A stretch of 64,000 bases of DNA from Aporrectodea caliginosa (lineage: Eukaryota > Annelida > Clitellata > Crassiclitellata > Lumbricidae). The notes under the pieces were generated by a model. It was not told where the DNA came from. It did no database searches and saw only the letters and a list, made by a program, of their open reading frames with translations. The first letter of the stretch is position 1; every line of letters begins with the position of its first letter. Both the position numbers and the translations under genes were made by a program. The DNA is taken from NCBI GenBank assembly GCA_020284085.1, contig JACEVL010000420.1, forward strand, positions 1,667,001-1,731,000, given 5' to 3'. This document shows positions 44,301 through 63,415 of this stretch, one piece after another.

Positions 44301-45655
44301 TTTGGGCAGTTGTATGCCTTATGACCAGCTATTTTACAGACATAACAGACAATTCCCTTCTCATTGCTCTGTGTTCCTTCTTTGTGAAAATCTCTGTTAT
44401 TTACCCTACTCCTATTGGTTTCACCATGCCATTCATTAGCAGCTTTGAACCTATTTGTTGCATTGGTAAACTTATCCTTGGTTCTTTCTTCAAATACTTT
44501 ATGTTGGTCTCTGTCAAATGTGAACCTTGGTTTTACTCTCATACTGGTATCACCATGTTTGTACCCGTGAGCTTCAATGTATGCCTCCGCATGAGTTAAC
44601 ATGTCCTTGAGTTTAATCTTACCTTTCTCCTTAATAAAGATCTTCAATTCTGGTGAGCAGGTTGTGAAGAATTGTTCCTTCAATATTAAACTCTCTAACC
44701 CTTCAAATGTTTCCTCATATCCTGCTAAGGCCATCCACTGTCTAAGGTATCTCCTCAATCTTTCCAAAAATTGAGAACAATTCTCTCCAATTTCAATTCG
44801 ACTTTCTCTAAATTTTTGTCTGTAACCGCCTTCTGTCAATCTAAACCTCTTGAGCAATTGTTCTTTAAGACATTCATAATTTTGTGCCTCTCTAGAAGAT
44901 AATCTCTGGTAGACTTCTAAGGCTTTCCCTTCTAGATGTCTAGCTAGTGTTAAGGACCAAAGTTTTTGCGGAATCTCGTACGCCTCCACTGTCCTTTCAA
45001 ATCTTAATAAATATGCGTCTAAGCAATCCTTGTTTTCATTAAAATTGGGAAATTTAATGTCTCTCATTCCCCTTCCATTATTTCCACTATTTCCTTCTTC
45101 ATTATCATTTACAAACATTACATTACTGCCTCCATTTTGTTGACGATCAGCAGTCGCCCTTGCTTCAATCTCTTTGACCTTAAGCTCTATCTCAAGTTTC
45201 TTTAATTCTAATTCCATTTGTCTCTTCGCTCGTTCCTCCTCAGCTTGCCGTTTAGTTCGCTCATCCTCTGCTTGTCGCTTGGCTTTCTCTTCATCTATTT
45301 CCATTTGTCTCTTCGCTCGTTCCTCCTCAGCTTGCCGTTTATCTCGCTCATCCTCTGCTTGTCGCTTGGCTTTCTCTTCATCTATTTCCATTTGTCTCTT
45401 CGCTCGTTCCTCCTCAGCTTGCCGTTTATCTCGCTCATCCTCTGCTTGTCTCTTAGCTCGCTCATCCTCTAATTGGCGCTTACTACGAGCTTCCTCAAGT
45501 TCCAATAATTCTCTCGCCTTTTTATCTTCTCTATCTTTGGCTCTTTCCTCTCTCAGTTCAGCCTGACGCTCCTTCACGAAATTTTTCAGTTCCTCTGCTT
45601 CCATCCCCATCTCTTGGCCCATCTTTAACCACTGTTGGTAGTCAGTAACGGACAT
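41342..45655 (-). CDS. Gag-Pol polyprotein, Gmr1-like, lacking integrase core
   Basis: One uninterrupted 1437-codon frame. Residues 20-170 are a charged coiled coil containing a 29-residue tandem repeat (KRQAEDERDKRQAEEERAKR-type). Residues 197-365 are the capsid-like gag domain, whose second half (about 277-365) has the leucine/Trp spacing of a SCAN domain. A CCHC knuckle is C437, C440, H445, C450. Protease has LYDSGAT at 542-548. The integrase zinc finger is H790, H797, C827, C830. The next recognisable part (about 838-920) is the integrase C-terminal region, so the roughly 150-residue catalytic core is missing in frame near 43140-43165. RT spans about 1000-1260 with YVDD at 1170-1173. RNase H spans about 1315-1437 with D1321, D1387 and D1430. 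No env is present. Confidence 0.95.
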   Translation of the reverse strand: MSVTDYQQWLKMGQEMGMEAEELKNFVKERQAELREERAKDREDKKARELLELEEARSKRQLEDERAKRQAEDERDKRQAEEERAKRQMEIDEEKAKRQAEDERDKRQAEEERAKRQMEIDEEKAKRQAEDERTKRQAEEERAKRQMELELKKLEIELKVKEIEARATADRQQNGGSNVMFVNDNEEGNSGNNGRGMRDIKFPNFNENKDCLDAYLLRFERTVEAYEIPQKLWSLTLARHLEGKALEVYQRLSSREAQNYECLKEQLLKRFRLTEGGYRQKFRESRIEIGENCSQFLERLRRYLRQWMALAGYEETFEGLESLILKEQFFTTCSPELKIFIKEKGKIKLKDMLTHAEAYIEAHGYKHGDTSMRVKPRFTFDRDQHKVFEERTKDKFTNATNRFKAANEWHGETNRSRVNNRDFHKEGTQSNEKGIVCYVCKIAGHKAYNCPNKFKGHVKHTAAAIQVFENSRHKIMNSRGRCGVMCRSESDNWRIPQIRTSEASEKVTSAFVMDMDCHDLHRSSNVNSQHWVKLNGIESECLYDSGATCCVVKRSLIDNSALTGKETLCTLIDGSTKLFPTANVIIEGEYFTGQIEALVMEDPVKPVIIGKIHGVKYLLGKDKTVEVNLESDTCNRAEVDIETNTGQNKYSEIRTHTVSNRDADLRIESDVTTANDVTDICKQRQMTAAMETRVSSVKVEKCWPLEIIKLPDIKVSQEEIKKLQIGDESLRRCREVANQETDEKRQSGKMEFVLRNDLIYKYDKGISTEEDKLRLVIPEAMKKRVLEMTHCQSLTIHNNARDTLNKTTSEFYWEGMRSDVRQFVMSCDTCQRIVSKIAMSRAQINKKGHSNKKSRNRKLEIGDKVLLLLPNSNNKLLMQWQGPLIVRDKVGEYDYRVEDKNGRIKTYHINMLKKYIDRRDMLEEKANVEKDRTGEAEVVAYVSAVIHDGEIGIDGEEEILELYNSKQKENYKDVDINPDLSEKQKGDMMRLLEEYSDIFSDVPGKTDLVEHEIKLTSTEPTRSKAYPTPYHLQKEIDKEIELMLNNGIIERSESAYAAPLVVVKKSDGSNRLCCNYKQLNKITVFDPEPMMSNEEVFNKLSGSKIYSKFDFCKGYWQIPMAENSQDYTTFICANGMFKFKVMPFGLINSASSYNRMIRKVLYGTKNLESYVDDILAHTVEWDDHMNVLREFFKRVRKAKLTLKPKKCSLGYGKVDFLGHTLKGSEISPKVESIDKIVDMPRPQNKKQVRSFLGAVNYYRKFIPHCAELMAPLSDLTKKQSPNVVDWTPILEKSFVKLKEALASKPIVRLPDLSKEFTIQTDASGIGIGCVLMQKYEDVNHPIAYASRKLLDRERRYSVEERECLAIMWGIEKFDRYLFGKQFVIETDHCGLQYMKEGRMKNARVMRWSLALQNYCFKINYIKGCNNVISDYLSRGSV

Positions 45656-45919
45656 TTTACTTGCTTACTTTTGTTTCGGCTAAGTAATAAATTAATAGCT
45701 TTGTGCTATATAAAATTCTCGAATACTAATGACGCTCTATATGTAACCTCTTATTGATATGTACTCTATGGAATTACTACGTCATAAATTTAATATCTAA
45801 TCGCACCGTTTCGAATGTCCTACAGATGCGTACCGTTATAATTCAAATTAAACTAATCAATCTACTACTATCCTAATGCACATTAACTAACGGTTTACTT
45901 AAGCACAATAAAGTCTCTC

Positions 45920-45946
45920 AAATCCTGGACTATGAGCTCCCAAAGT
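45920..45946 (-). promoter_or_regulatory. Probable primer-binding region
   Basis: Directly after the 5' LTR the element strand reads ACTTTGGGAGCTCATAGTCC. A TGG four bases in could begin a tRNA primer-binding site, but I cannot assign the tRNA. Confidence 0.4.
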
Positions 45947-47088
45947 TGTAGCCTATAATTAATATATAGCTTTTAAGCTTAGTCGAACTTGGCTGAGTAG
46001 GCCTTACGTACGATAAGTGTTGTTGAAAATATTGACACTGGACACATGGTAGTAAATAGATTAAAATAATATTGAAAACATAAGTCAATCCTGTACAACA
46101 ATTATAGCAAATCCTATCTACCTATAGTGGCGTATTTAATCTACAATAAATAGATTATTATGAGGCTTATCTGATTCCCCATTACAAGTGCACGTGGATC
46201 CCATGTCGAAATTATCGTAGAAGAATTCTTGGATTGGTCTCACGTAGTCGTAGATACTCGAGGTTCAATCGCTGGTCTCGAATACGTACATCACTTCTCC
46301 GTCTTTGAAAGTCAAGGTAGCGTAGAAATATCCGAATCCACACGTAGGAAGATAGTCTCACGCTTTAAATTCCTCACAACTAACCGTCCAATTGGCTTGC
46401 AGTTAGTTCCGAATGACGATCGCTCCCAAACAACCTCGCAACAGTAATTCCAGTTGAATGTTAGTCTTTCCAAGCTTACGCCGGAACGAATGACTTAGCA
46501 ATCACACTGTTTTACTCCGTTACACATCCACTTTCTCTCAACAGTAACTACAGCAGAACGACAGTCTTTCCTAACTTACGCAGGAACGATTGACTTCGAA
46601 TCTCGCCGTCTTACTTCATCGAATAATGTCGTGGCAACGCCTCACTAGCCTACCACCGACGCTCGCAAGATTAAAGTTCGCTCGAACTCCACTTCGATCG
46701 AAACACTTTAAATCCTGGATTCACCGTGATCGCTCCTAATAAAGTCGATCCACGTATATCTCCGCAACTCAAACGATGCTGCTGTTTCCTTCCTTTCTCA
46801 GCAATTCCTTTCACCACTCTCTTCTCTTGAACTTACAACATCTCAACTGTCATTACCGGTCTTTAACCGTCCCTGTGTTTCTATTCACCTAGCGTCATTG
46901 GTCGCTTAGCAACATAGCACATCACGTGACATTTAAATTACGTTTAAAAGCCTCTTACCTAGTCTAATGTTATATTTATGCATCGCCACTACATCTTTTA
47001 TATATCGCCACTGTAATTGACTAGCTTATACTAGTATTATATTAATTAATTAGTTAAACATGGCATTTGATAAGATTTAATCGCTACA
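45947..47088 (-). repeat. 5' LTR
   Basis: 1142 bp, near-identical to the 3' LTR. It should hold the element's promoter and poly(A) signal; no TATA box was singled out. Confidence 0.95.
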
Positions 47089-47290
47089 ACCCGCTACCCT
47101 CCGACAGGTCGACTCAGCCTTTCATTCGCCAGATGGCGTTGGTAAAAGAGCAGTAGGACCGATGGACGCCTTGCATGGCTGTCATACAGTTACATTCTGT
47201 ACTAACTTGTGATCATCCATTCATACAATGACTTGTAACCGTACTGCGTTCATGTCAGCTCGAAATCGAATCCATAAACGAAGATTAAAA
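47089..47290 (+). mobile_element. SINE family S1, 3' half (interrupted)
   Basis: Starts with the right ACCCG duplication and continues CTACCCTCCGACAGGTCGAC, CAGATGGCGTTGGTAAAAG, CGCCTTGCATGGCTGTC and AAACGAAGATTAAA, as in the S1 copy at 4246-4460. Joining it conceptually to 39925-39993 gives one continuous SINE. Confidence 0.85.
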
Positions 47291-49385
47291 GACAATTACC
47301 TGACTCGGCTTCTATTGCGCCATCCGTTCCGACGACAGATTGCGAACCCTCGACCCGGCTCAGCATCGACATAGTATCACCCCTTCCCAACGTCCACCGA
47401 CTACAAAGGCCGCCGCTGGACGTGGCCGCCGTCTCTCGCCTCCACTACCAACGACAGACTCTAAACTTCCGCTAGTTCAGACCGACTGACCGCCGCCCGA
47501 CTGTCCTCCGTCAGTCATGGCATACAAGAGCTCCTCCGGCGAAAGACAGACCGACCGACCGACCGACAGAGCGACCGAATGAGCCCCAGCATCAACCGCG
47601 TGTAACTATCCGCCTCTACGTGTACTACCGCGGCAGCAACGGACTTTTCGCTGCCGTCCGTTAGTCCCCCGGCTTGTCCGTCATTTTGATGTCCGTCTGT
47701 TCCGCCGTTCCCGCGTCCGTCTGTCCGTCCGTCTGCCTATGCGTGCGTCCGGCTGTCTGTCGGTGGGCGCGTTCTTCATGTCGCAGGTGTTTCTCCCGCC
47801 CAACCTTCATTATCAACGACCGACCGACCGTCCGTCTGCAGGCTGAATAGGAGATGAAATAGCGCACGACGAAGAAGACGATGGTTGGAGCGGGCGGCGG
47901 CGGCGGCGGCCCAGCCAGCGCCCAACCGATCTCGGAGGACTAATCGAAGGGCGCTCGGCGACCACAGCCTCCCTTCTCTCCTCCTCGTCGCTCCTTCGCC
48001 CGTCCGTTCGTCCCCCGCTGGTCTCTGGGTTCAACCGCACGCCCGTGTCTGGCTGGTTTCCTATCGTCTAGCGCCATCTATACACCTTTGTTCTTATCTG
48101 TCTGTCTGCTTTTCTGCTTCTGTTTGTCTGTCTGTCTATGCTGTGATGCAGCTCCTGTCTTGTCTTGTATTATATTATTATTGTAGGTATAGCTTACGTC
48201 TGAAGCCCAGGCTGTTTGTATGTGTGCATATGTGTCTGTCTGCATGTCTGTCTGTTTATACGATGTGGCTTTTGTCTTACTTTATGCATTGTAATATAGG
48301 CCTATGCAAGCCTTGCATTGTGTCTTACTTTTGTGTCTGTATGATATACGTCTCTTGCCTTGCCCGTGTCTGTCTGTATGTGTGTCCGTATGTCTCTCTG
48401 TGTGTGTCTGTCTTCCTACGTCTCTAGTTTCACTTTAAATATTGCATCCACTCCGGGCATCGCAGCACCATCTGGCGTCGACAGAATTTAGGGAATAACG
48501 GAAGCGACGGGCGAACACAGAAGGAAGGAGACAGACCCAGACGAACAGAGACGAGCACAGAGAGACAGAGACACGGACGGACAGAGGCGAAGCGAACGGG
48601 CGCAATGTGAGTGACCTCCTGTACGGCGTAATTGTCTTCAGTTTCGCGAGAATTAATTATTAATTTCAACCGTCCGAAATTTTATGTCCGGCGCCGCCAT
48701 TTCAACATCCGCGGCGTTTCGACTTATGACCGAGTTGGCCGCTAGAGGCCGATCGAGTCGCGCCCTCTGCCGATAGCGATCAATGCAACCGACCGACCGA
48801 CAGGCGGCGTACCAGTCTCATTGCAACGCCCGTTTAAAAGAATTGAATGCATGGTGGATGCCGAAAGTTTCTGCATTTGTGCGACAATTAACGCTCGCGG
48901 TGGTCGGGTCTTTACCGGATTGATTGCTTCAGAGAGAGCTGTAACTGTTTCGGTACCAGCCTGGTTGCCGATCAGTATTGGCCTTACCTGCCTATCGATT
49001 TTGCTTTGACTGAGCGCCTGTGATAAGCTGGTTACCGCGACTGCGCATTTTTGAGCCTTGTAGAAATCTCGAGATTATGACGATTCATTTTGCTTGTAAT
49101 GGATGTCCGTGAAGGTTTGAAGGTTCTTCGTTTTGTAAATCTGTAAGAGCTCGTCGGGTTTACTCGGGTAATCCTCGTAGCACAACCTTTCCTGAAAGCC
49201 TACTTGATAATTGTAATTTAAACAATAATTAAGACTTGTGTAGTGCCGCTCAAAAGCATAACAAATCAGAGGCGCTCAGATTGTTTCATTTGATTCAGCT
49301 GAATTCACTTTTCTGTTGGGTGTGACCGATTGGCATTTCCCCCCGATTTCCGATTCCGGATAGTTGGCCTGCTTTTTCGAACCGA
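47291..49385. other. CpG-rich region without identified gene
   Basis: From about 47300 to 48060 and 48470 to 48800 the sequence is CpG-dense with ACCGACCGACCG and CCGTCCGTCTG reiterations and a GGCGGCGGCGG run at 47895. It resembles a promoter/CpG island, but I find no recognisable exon in either orientation. Frames at 47885-48427 (+) and 47813-48040 (-) are low-complexity. Confidence 0.5.
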
Positions 49386-49428
49386 ATCCGATTAATCGGC
49401 AATATTCATTATTGCCGATTAATCGGAT
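49386..49428. repeat. Perfect 18-bp inverted repeat
   Basis: ATCCGATTAATCGGCAAT (49386-49403) is followed, after 7 bp, by its exact reverse complement (49411-49428). Related CCGATTCCGG, TTAATCGAT and GATTAATCGATTAAA pieces lie within 150 bp, suggesting the remains of a palindromic element. Confidence 0.9.
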
Positions 49429-49959
49429 CGGATCCGGAATCGTAACAGATAACAAATTAATAGAATTTTATTGATTAATCGAAGTTAAATTTAGGAGATT
49501 AATCGATTAAAATTTTTAATCAGTACAAGCAATAATAATAATAATAATAATAACAACAAGAACAACAACAAGACCAAATTATGGGCATCAGGAATTTATT
49601 ATCATACATTAATTATAACAACTTTTTATCGAGTTCTCGAAGACCATCTTACACGGACGTCAATCACATTTGAAGCATTTCAAGTTCAACCATCACCTCT
49701 TTCTTTGAAATACAAATAAGAATTTTAACGGAAAACTAGTCAAATTATTATTTCACCTACTGTTCTTAATATTATATGCAAATAAATACGAACAATCCAC
49801 TGATATCCTGATATGAGTGATATCACTCAGAAGTCATTGATCAACAGGCAGCAACATTCATTGGTCCAGAGTGCTGTACCTCTGGTCATCCGCTATTGGC
49901 CCAATGAACACGGCTGTTTGGGGATGTCTGTTAACAGCAGATACACCATGCATTAAATC

Positions 49960-50050
49960 TGTCTCCTTTTTGTCACCTGCCACCCGACCTCCCCTGCCGT
50001 CTGATCTTCCTACCAACAGTGTGCGGTCAGTGTACTCATTACAGCCAAAT
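49960..50050 (-). mobile_element. SINE family S2 fragment
   Basis: The CTGATCTTCCTACCAACAGT, GTCAGTGTACTCATTACAGC segment equals part of the S2 copies at 38070-38140 and 56935-56985. Confidence 0.65.
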
Positions 50051-53000
50051 GGTTTCACCAAAGAGCCACCAAATCTAGCATGAAACGAGCACTGCAAAGT
50101 CCAGGCATTTAAAAAGGGAGACAGTTGATAGTCACACGTGTTTTCGATGATGCTTCTCTGTCTTGAACACTTTCTCAGCCCAGACAGTTAACGAGTTCTT
50201 GCAAAAACGCATGGTATCACTCGTTTCTAATGTAATGTCAAATTTCTCAGCACCACATTTATTACAGGCATGAGACTTTCAGTCGATGCATCAAGTTTTG
50301 AACCTCAGCGAGAGACACGGCTGCTCTTGGACTCTGCATCCATAATTAATACAACAGCAATGTCATAATTTCATAAATAACGCACATGGAATTTACCACA
50401 GCTTACTGGCAGTTGACCACTTTCAATGCTTTTATGGCAGCTGCTTGTTTTCAGTTCTTCGGTTCTTGACAAGGAATGTCGGCTATAAATGGTCTAACAA
50501 AATGAATTTCTCATGGTCTTTTGAAATGAATTTGTTAACGTTTCCTTAAGTTATTAACTACAAATTTTTCAATCATCCTAAATTATGTTTAATTACAACA
50601 ATCCTTACTATTACAAAAATTTCTTTCAGGACGTGTACTGTAACAAATGCCTTATATTGTGCCCTGTACAGTAAAGTATTCCAGAAATAAGGAAGATGAC
50701 TGTTTGGATGGCAACAAAATATGGCCGATTCTAGCAGAGCCGCGCCCAGCATTCAAACAACTCTTATCCTTACGTTAACTTGAGCATACGAGTAGCGCCA
50801 CTATTTTAAAACTCCACAGAAACATCAGAGGTTTTCTGTTCAAATGGTGAGTCATCAGCACTCCACTGGCTGTGACAACCGTTAAACAGCCCCCACAAAG
50901 TAAGATGAAATTTCAGACAGTATAAGTACAGTCCAAATGGTAACAGATAAGACAAGCACAGATTATGAAACAGAAAACACATGTAATCCAAACCAGAAAA
51001 TTTCCACAAAATAGTACTTACAGAGAATCTTGAATGCAATATAACAACTAAACTTGTAAAAACCTCAATCTCAATGATGCAGACAGTTGACAGGATAATA
51101 ATAATAATAGTAATAATAATAACGATAATAATAATTTTAATAATAATACTAACTCTAGTAATGATAATAATAACCACATAAATAATAATATTCTTAATAA
51201 CTAAACAACAGAAACTTTAAAAACTAATTACACTTTCCCGTCACTCATAAATTGAACCATCTAACAACTGAACCTCCACCACGCACACTCTGACCTTGAA
51301 CTGGATATTAATGACTCATCATCACCATCATGAATTCATTTCTGTAGGTCCCAGAACATAAAGAACACGAAAAACGCATTTATAGGTTTGCTATTGATCA
51401 CTTATCGATGGATTTTCAACGGTGGGTGTCTACAAGGCTCATGAGGATGGATTCATCCATCCCAGCAAAAGTAACCTGATTGAAACCCTAATGTACATTC
51501 GTCATGAACTTCAACATCGCTTAGCAATTACACTGCACCAATTACCTCACTGTCTGCAGGCAGTCATATCGCATCAGTGTAAAGTTTATCAGAAATTGTT
51601 ATCTCATGTTAATTTCGCACATCAGCTATGGGATGGGAGATCAGTTATTTAAGAATTCCAATTACTATTTAATTAACTGCCTCGTTATCGTAATCAGTGG
51701 AATGTTTTACATGTATTGTAGACACTTAGAAAGTTTTCGACATGGTTTCCTAAATGGTGCTGTACCGTATTAATAAAAATAAGCAACAACTGTGACAATA
51801 TTTAATTAAAAAATACCATTATTAATAAGTTAGCAAACATTGTAGACTAAAACTATTTGGTCATCTGAAGCAAGTCTAATGGAAACGGGGCAGTAATGCA
51901 CCCATAGCGGGTTTGTTGGTATTGAGGGTTGTCTTTTGACAACAGCAAGAGGAAACATATGCAATTTATATTGATATTGAATGACACTTGTATATTTGTT
52001 GTTGTTTATCAAATAAATGGCTTCAAATTTAAAAAAAACTGCATCTCAAAGCTGGCTTGGTCCTGTTCACAGATACATTTGAAGACTGCAATGAAAAAAA
52101 ATTATAATAATAACAATTAGGATTACGATGCAATCAAAATTCAGCATTCCGGTACCACTGCTTTTTTCAACAGCACCTCTGCCAAACTCGACAATACTCC
52201 ATCATTCCACGTGACATTTCAAGTATCTCGTACATTTAAAACAAACTTGGTGGATCCATTCTCTTACAGGTTACAAATTAAGAACAATAATTATAAATAC
52301 CAAATCTAATTGAAAGGCTAAGTTTAAGTTTTTGAACGATTATGTCTCGATTCTTTTTAGTTCTCGAGTGATTATGCATGGTTTTGGTAAAAATACCACT
52401 TTATAATAACAGCGTCAGCTCCATAACGAAAGTTCAGTTAAAATTTCGTAAAGACAGCAAAATGCAATTTTCGATGCAAATTTTTCCAACTTCTAACCCG
52501 ATTCTTTCATTAATGTGGGATTCTTCGCTGAAACATATAATAAATACAATACCACAAAAATCCTCTGTTGTCATGTGTGAATGAATCTGCTTTTGTACAT
52601 AAAACTCGCTGTCAAACCTTAGACAGTATGTCCCAGACTTTCAATAGTCTCAACCCATGTACCGATGTGTCTTACCGCTGTTGTAAGCACAAACCCCAGC
52701 GAAATAACAATCACGCAATCACCTACCATATGAATACACTACATAAATACACACCTATGCACATCATAGGTTCACATATACAAATGCACATTATGTATGC
52801 ATGCACAAACATTCATCAATGCACAAATACACATCCATTTACAATTGAATGTAGCCTATAATACATGACACAAATATACACATATGATAATATACATCAT
52901 CTATATTGTATTATTTACATGGAATATATACACAGGTTCACGTGTCACGTAATAACTTAGCTGAAAACCAACACCTGGTGTGTGCCTCAACTCGTGAAAC

Positions 53001-53559
53001 CTGCAGAAAGAAAAGTAAGTAAGCAGATGTCCACTTAGCTCACCATTCTGAAGTCATGTAAGGGTAATGTAATACGGTGAAACATTATGTAGAGCCAGAA
53101 ATAAACTTTACGTCGTCACAATCCTACGTATCAACGAACGCTTAGCATCTGCGCTTCAGTCTTGTCATGACTTATTTTTGGCAAGCAGAAAAATCGTCAT
53201 CAGAAACGACAAGACCTAACCAAGTGTGTTAAGCAAATAAAGTTTACTTACTAACCTACTAACTATTCAACGGGTCAAAGGATTTTAACAGTTAACAGAA
53301 AGTTTCTGAAGAGAATCGAAGAGTTTTCTTAAAGCTGTGCACAGAGAAGTTGAAGGATAAAATGAATTCATGAAGAAGTGTGCAAAACTGCCAAAGGTTA
53401 ACGTTGGAGTCTGATCCTGGCATGTTCATATCTGAAACCTTGAAAAACTTCAATTTTGGGAGGCACAATTTTAGCAGACTATCACAACAGAAGGATGAAG
53501 AGACAACAGCAGCAAACTCTGAGCAAACAGTTACAGATAGAGATATAAGGAGAGAGACA
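50051..53559. other. Intergenic, no supported gene
   Basis: AT-rich, with an AAT microsatellite at about 51098-51190 and CACA/ATGCA patches at about 52740-52830. A 76-codon plus-strand frame (51422-51652) and others have no family motif. Confidence 0.5.
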
Positions 53560-53930
53560 GAGACTGTTGTGTAGAGACAAAACAAACAAGACATACACAG
53601 CCAGACAGAGAGAGACAAAATACTAATATTTGACAACAAATAGTCAGGTAAGATGTTCAAGAAAGTTCATAAAACAAACTAAACCCCAGCAAATTATCAA
53701 TGAAGACACAGACAGACAAACAAAGACAGACAGACACAGTGTAGTATAGAGACAGAGACAGGGATAGACACATACAGAGAGAGATATCAGCCTACCAGAA
53801 ATGAAACGCACACAAGGAAACAGTCCTGGTAGTACACTAACCAAACAGAAACCCAACAGGACATAGACAGACAGACAGAAAGACATAGAGAAACAAACAG
53901 ACAGAGATATTAACATGCCAGACAAACATC
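53560..53930 (+). repeat. Degenerate (ACAG)n tract
   Basis: AGACAGAGA and ACAGACAGA units interspersed with unique bases; the minus-strand Leu/Ser/Val/Cys frames over it are spurious. It lies downstream of the mannosidase stop on the gene strand. Confidence 0.8.
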
Positions 53931-54264
53931 AAGACACGGCAACAAATCAAATCAGGATTATCGACGGCGGAAAGGAGGAAATTCACACGAAATGGAGCTG
54001 GAGGGATTTCAGAATCAGACCAAAGGGGCAATATTATTATTATGAAAAATCAGACGATAACAAGTTTCTGAGATGCCACCCAGCCAGACTGAAAGAAGAA
54101 ACCCTGCAGATATTCATCACATCGTTCTCGCCTTTCGTTTCCATGATTAAAACGACTAAAACCAAGCCACCGGACCCTGTCAGGAAACTCGCTTCAAAAA
54201 CGTCCGACTAGGGTCCGAGATGTCGCCAGCGTACAGTCCACGACGGCTCTAGGGGAATCGCTCA

Positions 54265-62668
<8,404 letters not shown>

Positions 62669-62767
62669 CTATGCAAAATTACCAAACATTCTACAAGTTT
62701 TTAGATGCAACCGCTTTTCTGAAAGAGTTTATTACAACCTCTGATTTGATAAGGCAAAAAAAATATA

Positions 62768-63111
62768 GGTGTGTTTCCGGTAACAGTGGTTTTAAAATCT
62801 GGGTAGGTAGGTAGGAAAAAAATTTTATTTTGTAAAATATTTTTATGCAATGCTGCATCGTTGTATAATAATAAACGAATATATCGTCATCATATTTCAG
62901 TTGCTGAGGCTAGTTAAAAATGTTTTTTTATGCAATGGAAAGCAATGTTATAAATGTCTCAAAGGTTAAATTCATGTGTCAATTAAAAAAAAAATTTTTA
63001 ATTAAAAAAAAAATATTTTTTAAATAATTTTTTCAGGAAAAATTTTTTTTCACAAAATTTTCACAGTCGGGCCTAAAAAAGTGACTCGGTCGGGTTAGCG
63101 GAAACACAACA
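62768..63111. mobile_element. MITE with GTGTTTCCG ends (intron)
   Basis: GTGTGTTTCCGGTAAC at the left and GTTAGCGGAAACACAAC at the right are inverted repeats, with an A/T-rich interior (AATTAAAAAAAAAATT-like) and no ORF. It lies upstream of the first mannosidase exon visible here; the target duplication is unclear. Confidence 0.65.
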
Positions 63112-63294
63112 TTATTTTGATTTGGCCTAATAGAATAATAATAATAGTAGTTACAATAATAATAATATTCATTTATTAATTCAAACTGACACGTATGCAG
63201 AAAGATTACACGATATAGATGAGTAACAGTTTGACAAGAGTCAAATTTAACTGTATGGCAGCCTTCAAGGCACATATCTGTCCTATTGCTCATT

Positions 63295-63415
63295 GTAAAG
63301 TCACCCCATAGGGAGTGGAAGGCTGAATCAACCTCATTGGGCTATTGGGAATCGAGCCTGCGTCCTTCTGATCTTCGTGCCAGCGTGTTACCATTCAACC
63401 ATCTCCCCACCCTAG
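63295..63415 (-). mobile_element. tRNA-derived SINE, S1-like head
   Basis: The minus strand reads GGTTGAATGGTAACACGCTGG (A-box region), GCACGAAGATCAGAAGGACG, GCAGGCTCGATTCCC (B-box region) and GGTTGATTCAGCCTTCC, the order seen in S1. It lies in the mannosidase intron beyond the window's first exon. Confidence 0.7.

Larger units (their letters stand above)
39994..47088 (-). mobile_element. Complete Gmr1-like Ty3/gypsy LTR retrotransposon, integrase core deleted
   Basis: A 7.1-kb element on the minus strand: 5' LTR 45947-47088, leader, gag-pol 45655-41342, polypurine tract, 3' LTR 39994-41136, ACCCG target duplications. The pol order is protease, integrase remnants, reverse transcriptase, RNase H. 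Integrase therefore lies upstream of RT as in Copia, although RT and RNase H are gypsy-like; this defines the Gmr1-like group. The integrase DDE core is absent. The LTRs differ by one substitution (40031 versus 45984) and one single-base indel (near 40855 versus 46806), so insertion was recent. It landed inside an S1 SINE. Without its own integrase core it would depend on an intact relative. Confidence 0.93.

Noticed and set aside
43518..45566. Plus-strand ORFs opposite gag-pol
   Set aside because: Shadow frames of the 1437-codon gag-pol, some created by the 87-bp tandem repeat.
53915..54211. 98-codon plus-strand ORF next to the mannosidase stop
   Set aside because: No recognised domain; it lies antisense to the probable 3' UTR of the mannosidase gene.
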